Part shown: positions 7,821-16,814 of the stretch, in pieces
How positions within the stretch are numbered: position 1 is the stretch's first letter
Layout: each line of letters opens with the position of its first letter
Virus record (IMG/VR): IMGVR_UViG_3300008113_000511
Location: 1 to 21,488 of that record
Length of the DNA stretch: 21,488 nucleotides
Source: a virus
Strand: one strand, 5' to 3'
The notes under the pieces: model-generated
Database searches by the model: none
Seen by the model: the letters and a program-made list of their open reading frames with translations, nothing else
What the model was told of the DNA's origin: nothing
Position numbers and translations under genes: made by a program

Positions 7821-9902
7821 TTAAAATTCGATGACGAGTTTAATTCTTTCAGTTTGATCAGTATCTCGTACGATCGGCGAGAAATTTTCAACATACATGA
7901 TTTCACCGCTACCGTCTACTAATTTATTCTTACTTGAATCAATACCTGTCAATGATGCAATTGCTTGTGATGTTTGACCCTTAAAGCTATTTATGGTGTT
8001 TGTCTCGTCATCACTTAAAAGAAATGCACTATGTCCGCCTGTTACTGCAATCGTGCCGACAGTACCAGATATATTGACTTCATGCACAATTGCAACCGCA
8101 GTTGCATCTAACGTATTGTCATAATCAGTTACTGTTGCAGTTGCACCAGATGTTAGTCCGGTAATTGCGTTGTTGACCGTAAAGTAACTTGTCGGAGAAG
8201 AAATAGTCAAGATATTTGTGTATCTTGCAACAATCGTGCCAGTTGCAGTAATCGGGCTATTATTTTGTGATACCGTTTCGCCGTCAACGAAAGCATAAGC
8301 AGTATCAACACCGGAAAGTCTTAGTTTAATTATGTTTGTCGAGAGAGTCTGAGATAGCCCGGATTGTATAACGGTCTCGTCTTCAATAAACCCGCCATAA
8401 ACTGGAAGCCCCGCGTCAATGATATCTACCGAATAAATGTCTCTTTGGTCAAATGTTTCAAATGACCGGTCAATTGATTCTATAGATCCAGTGCCACCAC
8501 TCGTAGAACCAATAATACGAGTATCATCTGCTCCTACTTCAGATGTCTCAAAGAATCCACGAATATCAGTTAGAGACACAGTATTCGCAGAAACACCAGT
8601 AATTGTTGCGTACGCTCCTGTTGATTCCTGACTAATTATTTCTCCAACTTGTAATCCAGTGGATGCAACAGTCGTCGTAAGCTCTAAATCTCCGTTTTTA
8701 AATAACGGATCTTTAATAAGAGAAATTTTTCTATAATCGTTTTCGACTGGAATAGTGTTGCTTTCGGATCCGGCGAAGGCTACTGATATTCCAACTTTAC
8801 TTGCATAAAGTTCGTTAATTATATCACCACCATGACCTTTTGGCGGAGAAATAACTGCTCTAGCTACGGCGGAAGCTGTAGTTGCAACAGCTGTAGTTCC
8901 GGTATTTCCGACTACTTCGACTGAAGCAAATGTATAATCAGAACCACGATTAATAATTTCAATAGTAGATATTGACCCGTTGTCTGTATTGACTACTGCT
9001 CGAGCTTTCGCGTTCGAACCGTCTCCGCCAATAAAAACACGAGGAGCAATAATAAAAGTACTCGTTCTGTTTGGAACAGTTTCAAAAGGATGGTCAATAA
9101 CGATAGTGCGTTCGCCACCTGTTGTAAAATAGTCAATAATTGTTCTTATTTCACCATCGCCTGGTCCGCTATCGATATAGATAGAGCAGTTCTCATAAAA
9201 GCTGTCATTTGCAGATAGCGTAATCTCAGAGCTTTCGAGAGTGTAATAGAGTGGATCACCTCCGATAGAAGCGTCTTTAATATTACCCGTTGCATAACTA
9301 CGATAAGAAGATCCGCCGCTTTCTATAACAATCGTGTCAATTGATCCTGGCACAGCATTTGCAGTTACATCTGCGTTAACGAACACTGGAGCATAATCAT
9401 TTGTAGCAAATTTAAACCATTGAGATGATGTAATGGTGTACATATATTTCCATTGGTATCCATCAGCAGTAACATAAAAATCATCATCAGGCGCAGTTTC
9501 TGAACGTCTCGGCTGTGACGTAGATGCAACACCGCCATTATTGTTTAAACACTTAAATACATGGTATTCATTTGATTCTTGTGATATTACATAAAAATTA
9601 GTTAATTCGAGGTCTGAAGTCTGAGGGTCGTACATGTCATAGACAGTACCTGATAACCACTGTGCATTTCGAATCATATGCACAACATCAGAACTTAATA
9701 CATGTTTACCAAAGATTAATTCGTCATACATATCATAATGCGAAGCTGAAACACTATTCACTGGAGTCGGCGGAAGTGAATCACTTGGAAATGGTGTGCT
9801 TCTATGCGCGCCAAGATAATAAATCGTATTCTGTGGTTCTGTTAAAGATTCCACAAACTGTTTAGCAGAATGAGTTCTAAACTTATTGGTAATCAGTTTC
9901 AT
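7821..9902 (-). CDS. 8: Baseplate wedge subunit gp8, enlarged
   Basis: T4 gp8 has 334 residues; this protein has 693. The family ends are clear. The N-terminus has the gp8 pattern (FRTHSAKQFVESL, then TIYYLGAHRSTPFPSD, SHYDMYDELIFGKH and IRNAQWLSGTVYDMYD up to residue 92). ADGYQWKYMYTIT at 146-158 is also typical. Near residue 353 PPKGHGGD is followed by ELYASKVGI, a gp8 hallmark. The last 32 residues (SGEIMYVENFSPIVRDTDQTE, then KLVIEF) are the gp8 end. Between 410 and 650 lie extra repeated beta modules with a GE-x-(I/V)-x-Q/E-x-S-(G/P)-A-type turn that explain the added length. gp8 is a wedge protein that joins gp7 and gp10 in T4. The start is set by an AAGGA site and follows the fibre gene by 9 bases. 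No frame break is seen. Confidence 0.9.
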   Translation of the reverse strand: MKLITNKFRTHSAKQFVESLTEPQNTIYYLGAHRSTPFPSDSLPPTPVNSVSASHYDMYDELIFGKHVLSSDVVHMIRNAQWLSGTVYDMYDPQTSDLELTNFYVISQESNEYHVFKCLNNNGGVASTSQPRRSETAPDDDFYVTADGYQWKYMYTITSSQWFKFATNDYAPVFVNADVTANAVPGSIDTIVIESGGSSYRSYATGNIKDASIGGDPLYYTLESSEITLSANDSFYENCSIYIDSGPGDGEIRTIIDYFTTGGERTIVIDHPFETVPNRTSTFIIAPRVFIGGDGSNAKARAVVNTDNGSISTIEIINRGSDYTFASVEVVGNTGTTAVATTASAVARAVISPPKGHGGDIINELYASKVGISVAFAGSESNTIPVENDYRKISLIKDPLFKNGDLELTTTVASTGLQVGEIISQESTGAYATITGVSANTVSLTDIRGFFETSEVGADDTRIIGSTSGGTGSIESIDRSFETFDQRDIYSVDIIDAGLPVYGGFIEDETVIQSGLSQTLSTNIIKLRLSGVDTAYAFVDGETVSQNNSPITATGTIVARYTNILTISSPTSYFTVNNAITGLTSGATATVTDYDNTLDATAVAIVHEVNISGTVGTIAVTGGHSAFLLSDDETNTINSFKGQTSQAIASLTGIDSSKNKLVDGSGEIMYVENFSPIVRDTDQTERIKLVIEF

Positions 9903-9911
9903 TTATTGTCC

Positions 9912-11165
9912 TTACGCCATCGCTGCAGTTCTGCTTGCTTCAATCATGGATGTACCGTCTGAAATGAATTCAACTACAAACGTTCTTGCTGTTGTTGTAC
10001 CAGTTGCGAGTGTGCCAGTTGTTTTAAATCCTGTTCCGAAGGTAATAGTATAAGAAGTAGTACCACTCGTTAGGATAATGACTGATGCTCGAGAACCTGC
10101 AGGAGCTACGGTTGTAGTAAATGTCGCGGTGGCAGTCGGTGTTACTTTTACCGCAGTATTTGTTCCAAGCGCCATTGCGGTAGTACCACTTGCATGAGCG
10201 GTGTATCCACCATAGATTTGTTGACTGGACTTAATATTACCTACTACGTCAAGCTTCTCTGTAGCAGATAGATTATTAACACCGACGTTACCTAAGAAAT
10301 AACTAGGAGCAGTGCCACCAGCATAGAAGTTCCATGATGTACCCCCGCCTGTCGCAATTGGGTTATCACTACGAACACCAAATGTTGTTTTTCCAGTCAC
10401 AATAGTTGAAGCTGTTGGTCCAGCCACATACACACCGTAGTTATTATTTGCGCCTATTAACGCATTCGAAATAAAGCCGTATTGATTTGTAACCGTTGCT
10501 GCTGCTCCAATTGTTCCTCCCGTAGCTCCGTAATGGGCTAATGTCGGAAGAGTAAAAGCAGAGTCTGCTACTCTTGGAGCAGTTCTAAATCCATATGCTG
10601 CAGTGGTTACATCACTTTCAATTTCAGAAATTAAATATGCGCCGTACGAAGTCGCGCCGCCAGTAATATCTTTGCGAAGATACAAACCAACTGTGGCAGC
10701 TGCAGCGCCTCCAAGTCCAATTCCGCCATCCTGTCGCACTACTAATCTTGTAGCAAAAGTGCCTGCATTCCTGGTGCTAATATTTATGGAGCCACTTTCT
10801 GCAGAGCCTGTTACTGTTGTAGCTTCAGTCCAAATTTGAGCATAGTCTACTGCATCACCAGCACTGTTTTTACCTCTAAAGGTAATACTACCGAGATCAT
10901 CTCCATTTGCTGGAGAAGCGCTGTTTCGATAGAACACAATATCGGGCGCGCCAGTTGCACCAGAGTCTGTACTTGTCACTACAAGAGCATCACTTGCCGA
11001 AGATGTTGTAAAGGTAAATGAACCATTACCAACCATGCTTTTTAATTCAGCAGATGTGATCTGCTTTTCGGTATTTGCGCTCACATCGTAAATTATGAAT
11101 GAGTCAGTCGCAGCTACATCAGTACCTACGATAGGTGTTAATTGGCTTATTGTTGTATTTGCCAT
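9912..11165 (-). CDS. Fibre-like structural protein between gp7 and gp8
   Basis: This 417-residue protein has fibre features and no enzyme motifs. Residues 1-45 (ISQLTPIVGTDVAATDSFII, then TEKQITSAELKSM) match the short N-terminal module common to many phage fibre and adhesin-like proteins. Residues 45-330 are Gly/Ala/Thr/Ser-rich beta sequence with recurrent phrases such as LVVRQDGGIGLGG and FLGNVGVNNLSATEKLDVVGNIK, which are typical of trimeric fibre shafts. The last 90 residues (VKVTPTATATFTTTVAP, then SYTITFGTGFKTTG and ISDGTSMIEASRTAA) resemble a C-terminal domain found in other phage tail or head decoration proteins. It starts at the overlapping gp7 stop (TAATG) with an AAGGAG site. In T4, genes 7 and 8 are adjacent, so this gene is an insertion relative to T4. 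Receptor binding or decoration is inferred from composition and place only. Confidence 0.7.
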   Translation of the reverse strand: MANTTISQLTPIVGTDVAATDSFIIYDVSANTEKQITSAELKSMVGNGSFTFTTSSASDALVVTSTDSGATGAPDIVFYRNSASPANGDDLGSITFRGKNSAGDAVDYAQIWTEATTVTGSAESGSINISTRNAGTFATRLVVRQDGGIGLGGAAAATVGLYLRKDITGGATSYGAYLISEIESDVTTAAYGFRTAPRVADSAFTLPTLAHYGATGGTIGAAATVTNQYGFISNALIGANNNYGVYVAGPTASTIVTGKTTFGVRSDNPIATGGGTSWNFYAGGTAPSYFLGNVGVNNLSATEKLDVVGNIKSSQQIYGGYTAHASGTTAMALGTNTAVKVTPTATATFTTTVAPAGSRASVIILTSGTTSYTITFGTGFKTTGTLATGTTTARTFVVEFISDGTSMIEASRTAAMA

Positions 11166-14100
11166 TATACTGTAGTCTCCTTGCGGACTGTTAAGTTATC
11201 TCCAGATTGTGTAGTTAATACTAGTCCTGATTGAGTAACTAGTTGATTCACAACCGGCATTGTTTTTGTAATACTGCTTTCAACGATTGTAGTCGGCGTA
11301 AGTATATGTGAGCTCTTTACCACGCTACCAAACATTCTTGTTCCGGCAACATGGAAAACTTTCTTTAATATACGTTCATAACGATTCAGTGATAAGCCCG
11401 ACAACACGTCATAAGAGTATTCTTGATAGTATTTATTGTCATGAATTTTCTTCTCGGAGTTCAGATGAGAATTTGTTGTTCTCCAATAACCTTGGCTTGT
11501 TCCTTGACGTTGTGTTCTCGTTGTCGCTGTAATAATGAATTGATTGCCTTCTCTCTCAAGAGTAACCGCGCCATCATTAATGTAACCGAACCCAGAGTCA
11601 ACTACTTCAAGTCCGGTAGCAACACCAGAGGCAGAAATTGCTTCGTCAAAAATGACCGCGTTGTATCCTATTGGGTTAGTTGTTTCATCCGTAACTGCTT
11701 CTGCGAGTGTAGCCCGAGCTCCTGTGACGCTACCGATTAACTCATAGCCTTCACTAAACGCAATCGCAATAGATTTTCTTTTAAGATATATATCGCCAGC
11801 GCCATTTGTAATATCAACAGCGCTAATGGTACCTTTTACGAAAGTAGAACTTCCGATTACTTGCGTAATTTCTTCGCCTATTGCAAAAGAGCCATTTGTA
11901 ACTCCGGTTACTCTTAAGATTAAGTCTCTTCGACCGTAAGCCGAAACATATCTATTACGCACGTCAATGAACGGAGCAGCGGTGTATTCAGTTCCAGGGT
12001 TAATTCTTGACAGGAGTGATATTCCGCCAACATCCATCGTTACGACATCGAGGGTATCTGCAATTAGGTTACCGAATTCAGCATTTGGATTCTTTGGGAA
12101 TCCATAACCAAAATCCATTTCTACTGCAAGAACAGCATCAGTGCCGGCGCCGTTGCCAGGAAGTGATAGTGTTGGCGCTTGATAATATCCAGATCCGGGT
12201 ATGTCAACCGTGATAGATGTTATAGTGCCACTTCCATCGCACGTAATGAAGGCTCCGGCCGGATTCGTAGGAGTGCCATTTGCAAATCCACCACCTAAAA
12301 ATTCAATTCGATCGTTGGTAGTGTATCCGGTGCCACCACTAGTAATATCAACACCACTTACTAAACCGAAGCCAGAGCTCTGACCGTTAATTTGAATTTC
12401 TGTATACGGAACTCCTGCAACGTTTGTACCGCCAATGATATCACTATATATTGTGACGTTTTCTTCTTTATCAGATAGCGCTCCAATTTCAAAGTTTGCG
12501 CCTCTACCACCAGCTATTCTTGTAATTTCTGCTTGAATCTCTATAATAGTGTTATTTGAGTCTCGAGGAGGAGAAAGTAAATCTTCACGCTTTGTATACA
12601 CGTAAGATGTGTATGTGTTCGAATAAAAGAATGGAGAGGTATTTCCGTAAACGCCGATGGAAGTAGTATTTTGCCCTATTATGATGCCTTCAACATGCTC
12701 AGTATTTGCTAGACTAATAATACCGTTAGCGTCATTGTTTGCTTCTAGATATACAGTAAATGCACCAGCAGCATCGTTTGTATTTACCGTATATATTAAG
12801 TTTGACTTGTCACCCTTAATTTTTTTAGTAATATCAAAATCTCCAAACACCACGTCGACTATTATTGTATTCGAAGAGTTGTTAACACTTGTGACTCTAC
12901 CGCGAGCTCCAATCGAAGTGTTTGGAATATTAACCGAAGTTGGAAGTGCTTCTGCAGAACTTGTTGCGCCAATGAGAATAGTATTCGCGGTTGTACTAAA
13001 AGTGCCCCAAGAAGGTTCGAGCACAATAAAACCAGTATTCGATTCAGCCGCCACGTAATTACCAAACGAATAATTTGTTAGTACATCAAATTGATTTGCT
13101 GTAAATGTAATTGATCCTGCAGTCAAAGGAGTCTTATTCAGTTTGATCTGTGTAGCGCTAAGAACACTTGAAATGCGAGTACCCGATTTAAACGCGCCAG
13201 TTCCAGCTGTTTGAGTTAATGGTTGGCCGGCTATTAAGTTACTTGTAGAAGTAACTGTTATAGTGGTGCTACCAAGAGTAAGTGTTGAGGTTAGCCCTGC
13301 TACAACTACACCATACGTCTCATATATAGATTGCTTTACCGTTTCTCCATCTGTAAACACACCGGTTAAATTAGTGATACCGATAATGTTTTTACTTTCT
13401 TCTGTGATAGTTTCGCCTACAGAGTATCCAATGTTATTACTACTCAAAGTAAGAGCACGCTGGGCTGCAAAAGTACCCGAATTTGTTAAGATTTTGATAA
13501 TACCATTACTTGAAGCAGATTGAGTAACTACAGTATTAGATCCGTCTGTTATAGTGTTTGATGTAGCAACAATGATACCGTTTGCAACAAGAGTGCCTGA
13601 GCTTGTTCTGCCAACAATATACTTTCCAATTAAACCATTCGCTGAAAGTATATCACCGGCGCTTTGAATGTTAATGACTTCAATCGGCTGATATACCTTT
13701 TCGTACTGAAGATAAGACTGCGTTGGGTTATTAACGAACAAGATGGCATCAGAAAGATAAACATCTGTAAGGCCATCAGTTGAAAAGCCCCAGCCTCCAT
13801 CGAGTATTTCAAAGTCGACTCGGCCAGTTGCACTAACAACCTCAGTTACTTTTACAAGACCTTGCTTACCTTCTTCAGTGACAACGTTAAAAACATCACC
13901 AACAGCGTTATTCCGGCCCCCAAGAATAACCTCGAGGGAAGTCATCGATCCTTTGATTCGAGGAGATCTCGCGATGACTCCGTTGTCAGTTACTCTTTCA
14001 CCGGTTCTAAAATTTCCGCGTAATCCACTTAGATAAAATACATCAAAGATCTTACCTTTAATTCTTTTGCGAACAATGCTTTCAACAAAAGCCTTTGCAC

Positions 14101-14590
14101 CAGATCTTACGCCAGTGATTTCTTTATTAAGAAACGACGCATTGCGAGATGAAATGGTTACTTCAAGATAAGAAGGCTTATACCAATCTGAATCAGACGG
14201 TTTAAGAACGTCTTCGCCTGGATAATATACATTCACATCTTCTTCAAATAAAAGCTTCATTAAAAGAGATAGAGATTCTTTTGAACCTTTTGAGCGATAG
14301 TAATTTACAATATTCTTAATTGCAAACTTAGTATCATTTCTAAATTTAAACGGAAAATCTGCTAAATATGTTTCCTTGAATGATTTTAAAAAGTCATCCA
14401 TCGACGTATCAATATCGCGCATATCAAACATTTGGCGTGATATTTTAGAAGCGTAGCGGTTGTCTGATTCTAAAAACTCGTAATAAGCTTTTGTGAAAGC
14501 AACTAATGCTTCGCCTTCTTCACGATAAATATCAGGAAATTGTGTCTCAATTAATTGAGAGATATCCTTAGTGAAGTTAATCATATTCAT
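11165..14590 (-). CDS. 7: Baseplate wedge initiator, gp7-like, large
   Basis: At 1141 residues it is close to T4 gp7 (1032), the protein that starts wedge assembly and bridges to the periphery. Position after gp6 supports this. Residues 1-145 are helical and acidic/aromatic (PDIYREEGEALVAFTKAYYEFLE, then IVNYYRSKGSKESLSLLMKLLF and YYPGEDVLKPSDSDW), as in gp7-like proteins of marine T4-like phages. The middle consists of repeated beta modules: GERVTDNGV near 197, many Ser/Thr/Asn-rich stretches, and several GxGY turns (GGWGFSTDG near 265, GGTGYTTNDR near 753, GSGYYQAPTLS near 800, SGFGYINDG near 1000). The C-terminal part (YYQEYSYDVLSGLS, RILKKVFHVAGTRMFG at about 1055-1090) is again conserved-looking. 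Two ATGs lie six bases apart; the first is taken because it has a GGAG site 10 bases upstream and overlaps the gp6 stop. Identification as gp7 rests mainly on order, size and the terminal regions. Confidence 0.8.
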   Translation of the reverse strand: MNMINFTKDISQLIETQFPDIYREEGEALVAFTKAYYEFLESDNRYASKISRQMFDMRDIDTSMDDFLKSFKETYLADFPFKFRNDTKFAIKNIVNYYRSKGSKESLSLLMKLLFEEDVNVYYPGEDVLKPSDSDWYKPSYLEVTISSRNASFLNKEITGVRSGAKAFVESIVRKRIKGKIFDVFYLSGLRGNFRTGERVTDNGVIARSPRIKGSMTSLEVILGGRNNAVGDVFNVVTEEGKQGLVKVTEVVSATGRVDFEILDGGWGFSTDGLTDVYLSDAILFVNNPTQSYLQYEKVYQPIEVINIQSAGDILSANGLIGKYIVGRTSSGTLVANGIIVATSNTITDGSNTVVTQSASSNGIIKILTNSGTFAAQRALTLSSNNIGYSVGETITEESKNIIGITNLTGVFTDGETVKQSIYETYGVVVAGLTSTLTLGSTTITVTSTSNLIAGQPLTQTAGTGAFKSGTRISSVLSATQIKLNKTPLTAGSITFTANQFDVLTNYSFGNYVAAESNTGFIVLEPSWGTFSTTANTILIGATSSAEALPTSVNIPNTSIGARGRVTSVNNSSNTIIVDVVFGDFDITKKIKGDKSNLIYTVNTNDAAGAFTVYLEANNDANGIISLANTEHVEGIIIGQNTTSIGVYGNTSPFFYSNTYTSYVYTKREDLLSPPRDSNNTIIEIQAEITRIAGGRGANFEIGALSDKEENVTIYSDIIGGTNVAGVPYTEIQINGQSSGFGLVSGVDITSGGTGYTTNDRIEFLGGGFANGTPTNPAGAFITCDGSGTITSITVDIPGSGYYQAPTLSLPGNGAGTDAVLAVEMDFGYGFPKNPNAEFGNLIADTLDVVTMDVGGISLLSRINPGTEYTAAPFIDVRNRYVSAYGRRDLILRVTGVTNGSFAIGEEITQVIGSSTFVKGTISAVDITNGAGDIYLKRKSIAIAFSEGYELIGSVTGARATLAEAVTDETTNPIGYNAVIFDEAISASGVATGLEVVDSGFGYINDGAVTLEREGNQFIITATTRTQRQGTSQGYWRTTNSHLNSEKKIHDNKYYQEYSYDVLSGLSLNRYERILKKVFHVAGTRMFGSVVKSSHILTPTTIVESSITKTMPVVNQLVTQSGLVLTTQSGDNLTVRKETTV

Positions 14591-16380
14591 TAATCGCTAA
14601 CTCCAACTACATTAACGTTAATATCAGATGTATCTGCGCGGATGGAAAGAATGCGAGACTTTGGAGCTGTGATCGTTTGTGCAACTGGTCGTCCAAACAA
14701 TTTAATCTCAGAGCCAATGTATGAACTTACATTTAAGTTTCGAATAATAACTCTGCCGGTATCGTAATTGACACTTCCGATATTTCCGTTAACAACGACG
14801 AACGATTCACCTTGTAGACGAATAATTCTAAGTACGCCAAAGCCGTTATCTTTAATAAGACACGAAGCTCCTCGATATGTAAACGTAGAAGATCGAATTG
14901 CAGGCTTATGAGTAGCATACACTTCGCCTGGTTCAATATGTTGATCTCGAATCAGCTCGTTGCCAAATGATATATCAAAGTTATTTGCAACATTCAGCGC
15001 TGGATTCAGAGGAATGATTGGTAACACTTCAATGTCGTTTGAAAGTATATTTGGATCTGCTGCGTCGATAGCAGAAGAAAGATTCGACTGTTTAAAGCGA
15101 ACCTTAAAGTCGTTCAAATATGTGTCACTGTAGTTTTGAAGAGCTGTAGTTACCTTTGAGCGAATATCTGTTTCACCAAGAGCAGTTGTTTTTGTGTTAA
15201 AGTAGACTGTTGTATTAACGGAAAGATACATAAAGTCTGGAGAAATAACCAAAGGTTCAATACTTACTGGTGATCTTTCTCTTAAGAATGCTGCATATGT
15301 TCTCTTGTTATTTTCTGATACGCCATCAGCGTCTTGAACATCGACTGCAATTACAACACGGCCATAACGTGGAGGATTTAATTCTTCGCCTCCATACACA
15401 GAAACCGCTTGAATTTCTGGATAACGAGTCTTAAGCAGCACCTCGTAGTCGGAAGCTGTTACTGCTCTGTCCTGAACCTGAATCGACCGAGGCGCGTAGT
15501 ACTTGATCGATTCAATCGATTCACGTTCAGCCCCACCTTCAGACCCAACTGAAAGCGTAACTGTGGTTGGGTATCCGTGAATATTCTCAGGAATAGCAAA
15601 GCTTGTGATACCGTTTGCTTCATCAGCGTTTGTAATCATGTATTCGACATTCAGTACATTACCAGAAACCGGTTGTGTACCAAAGCTATCTTTACCAAAT
15701 ATGATCTCGTACTTGTTATCTTCTGCTGCTTGTATGTAAAAGACTTTTGCGTCAGTTTCAACACCAAAAATTGAATTTCTTAAAACATATTCGGTAGAAG
15801 TAGTTGAAGTACTATTTTCTTTTACGTACACTCTTACAGTGCCAGTATTAACAGTATCATTGGATAAGATAAATCTTTCATTTAAGTCGCCTATGACTTC
15901 AAATGATTCGTTTACCCACGATCCTTCAATAATTTCAAGATTGCTATAAGAATAAGCATTATTCAAAGGATATATTGTTACGGCCGATGTGTTATAGAAA
16001 TTAAAAGTTTTTGATCCGCATTGAGCGGTGAATTTCGTCTTTGAAGGAATAGTTACGAATGAAGGGTTATCATTTACACTAAGAGTAAGGTTCACTCGAG
16101 CTCTTGCACCGGTACGAGAGCGAGGAATATAGTTAAGCCCTTTTGCGTGAGAAACAACTGACTCGCGCAATTGCGCAGAATCAAGAAACATCTCATTAAT
16201 TGCCATGTTTGCATAAAAGTTGTTTTGAAAGGTATTGTACGCTAGAACGTCAAGTAAGACGTTCATGTTTGAGCCTTCAAAGTTGTAGTCTTTAAAGCGG
16301 TCCTGCCCTTGCAAAAAGGTTTTCAGATTATCTTTGATCTGAGAAAAATCTAATTCAGTAATAGATGTTTGGACTGCCAT
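14590..16380 (-). CDS. 6: Baseplate wedge subunit gp6 (baseplate J-like)
   Basis: At 596 residues it is slightly shorter than T4 gp6 (660). gp6 dimers form the continuous ring that links the wedges and changes shape when the sheath contracts. The N-terminus has the usual gp6 pattern: FEGSNMNVLLDVLAYN at 34-49, then NEMFLDSAQLRESVVSHAK at about 62-80, followed by the LNYIPRSRTGARA segment. Residues 295-350 carry the baseplate J-like core (YYAPRSIQVQDRAVTASDYE, then YPEIQAVSVYGGEE and RYGRVVIAVD). The last 120 residues (SSTFTYRG, FGVLRIIRL, IGSVNYDTGRVIIRNL) form beta-strands ending in a short tail. It starts at the overlapping stop of gp25 and its own stop overlaps the gp7-like start, both as TAATG. 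A late-promoter-like element lies 47 bases upstream inside gp25. Confidence 0.94.
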   Translation of the reverse strand: MAVQTSITELDFSQIKDNLKTFLQGQDRFKDYNFEGSNMNVLLDVLAYNTFQNNFYANMAINEMFLDSAQLRESVVSHAKGLNYIPRSRTGARARVNLTLSVNDNPSFVTIPSKTKFTAQCGSKTFNFYNTSAVTIYPLNNAYSYSNLEIIEGSWVNESFEVIGDLNERFILSNDTVNTGTVRVYVKENSTSTTSTEYVLRNSIFGVETDAKVFYIQAAEDNKYEIIFGKDSFGTQPVSGNVLNVEYMITNADEANGITSFAIPENIHGYPTTVTLSVGSEGGAERESIESIKYYAPRSIQVQDRAVTASDYEVLLKTRYPEIQAVSVYGGEELNPPRYGRVVIAVDVQDADGVSENNKRTYAAFLRERSPVSIEPLVISPDFMYLSVNTTVYFNTKTTALGETDIRSKVTTALQNYSDTYLNDFKVRFKQSNLSSAIDAADPNILSNDIEVLPIIPLNPALNVANNFDISFGNELIRDQHIEPGEVYATHKPAIRSSTFTYRGASCLIKDNGFGVLRIIRLQGESFVVVNGNIGSVNYDTGRVIIRNLNVSSYIGSEIKLFGRPVAQTITAPKSRILSIRADTSDINVNVVGVSD

Positions 16381-16787
16381 TATCTTACCCTATCGAGTGT
16401 GAGTGTGAGAACTACTGGTTCTTCTCTATTTATTATATTAAACGTGATTATAATACCAACATCATTTGAATCAATCGACGCCAGTATGTCTATTCCAATT
16501 ATGCTACATCTCGGCTCATAATTTTCGATGGTAGTACGAATCAATTCTTTTGCTATTATGATCGTATCAGCCGAAATGTTTTCAAACAATAGCTGGCGAA
16601 TATCACATCCAACATCTGGTTGAAATAATCTTTCACCTCTATTTGTAAGGATTAAATTGCGAATAGATTCTTTTACTGAATTCTCGTCTATCTTACGAGC
16701 AAGATCTGCGTTAACAAGACTTTGAGTCATGTCTTTAAAGAAGTCAGAATACGTTTCTGTTCTTCGTGAAAGTGGTGTAATTGCCAT
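16380..16787 (-). CDS. 25: Baseplate wedge subunit gp25
   Basis: This 135-residue protein has the normal size for gp25, the small wedge protein that joins the hub region to the first sheath ring and nucleates sheath assembly. The family core is visible: ESIRNLILTNRGERLFQPDVGCDIRQLLFE at about 40-69 (shown as hallmark residues R, N-R-G-E-R, P-x-x-G), and an EPR motif at 91-93. The EPR triad is conserved in gp25 and in the type VI secretion homologue TssE, where it contacts the core bundle and sheath. A conserved basic end (LDRVR) follows. The start has a good AAAGGA ribosome site. An AATAAATA element lies 20 bases upstream of the ATG. The stop overlaps the gp6 start as TAATG, so the two wedge genes are probably coupled in translation. 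The old label 'gp25 lysozyme' for this family is not supported by any catalytic motif here. Confidence 0.94.
   Translation of the reverse strand: MAITPLSRRTETYSDFFKDMTQSLVNADLARKIDENSVKESIRNLILTNRGERLFQPDVGCDIRQLLFENISADTIIIAKELIRTTIENYEPRCSIIGIDILASIDSNDVGIIITFNIINREEPVVLTLTLDRVR
16427..16434 (-). promoter_or_regulatory. Possible late promoter element before gp6
   Basis: A second AATAAATA on the minus strand lies inside the end of gp25, 47 bases upstream of the gp6 ATG, in an AT-rich context (TATAATAAATAGAG). It would let gp6 and later genes be transcribed without gp25. Same caution as for the site before gp25. Confidence 0.35.
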
Positions 16788-16806
16788 GACCCTATCCTTT
16801 ATTCAG

Positions 16807-16814
16807 TATTTATT
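16807..16814 (-). promoter_or_regulatory. Possible late promoter element before gp25
   Basis: The minus strand reads AATAAATA here, one base from the T4 late promoter element TATAAATA. It overlaps the stop codon of the M15 gene and lies 20 bases upstream of the gp25 ATG, with an AAAGGA ribosome site between. T4 late promoters need only this -10-type element. The match is short and AT-rich, so it could be chance. Confidence 0.4.

Noticed and set aside
12657-13058. Plus-strand open frame inside the gp7-like gene
   Set aside because: Antisense shadow of a long intact gene with composition of reversed Thr/Ser/Asn codons. No ribosome site.
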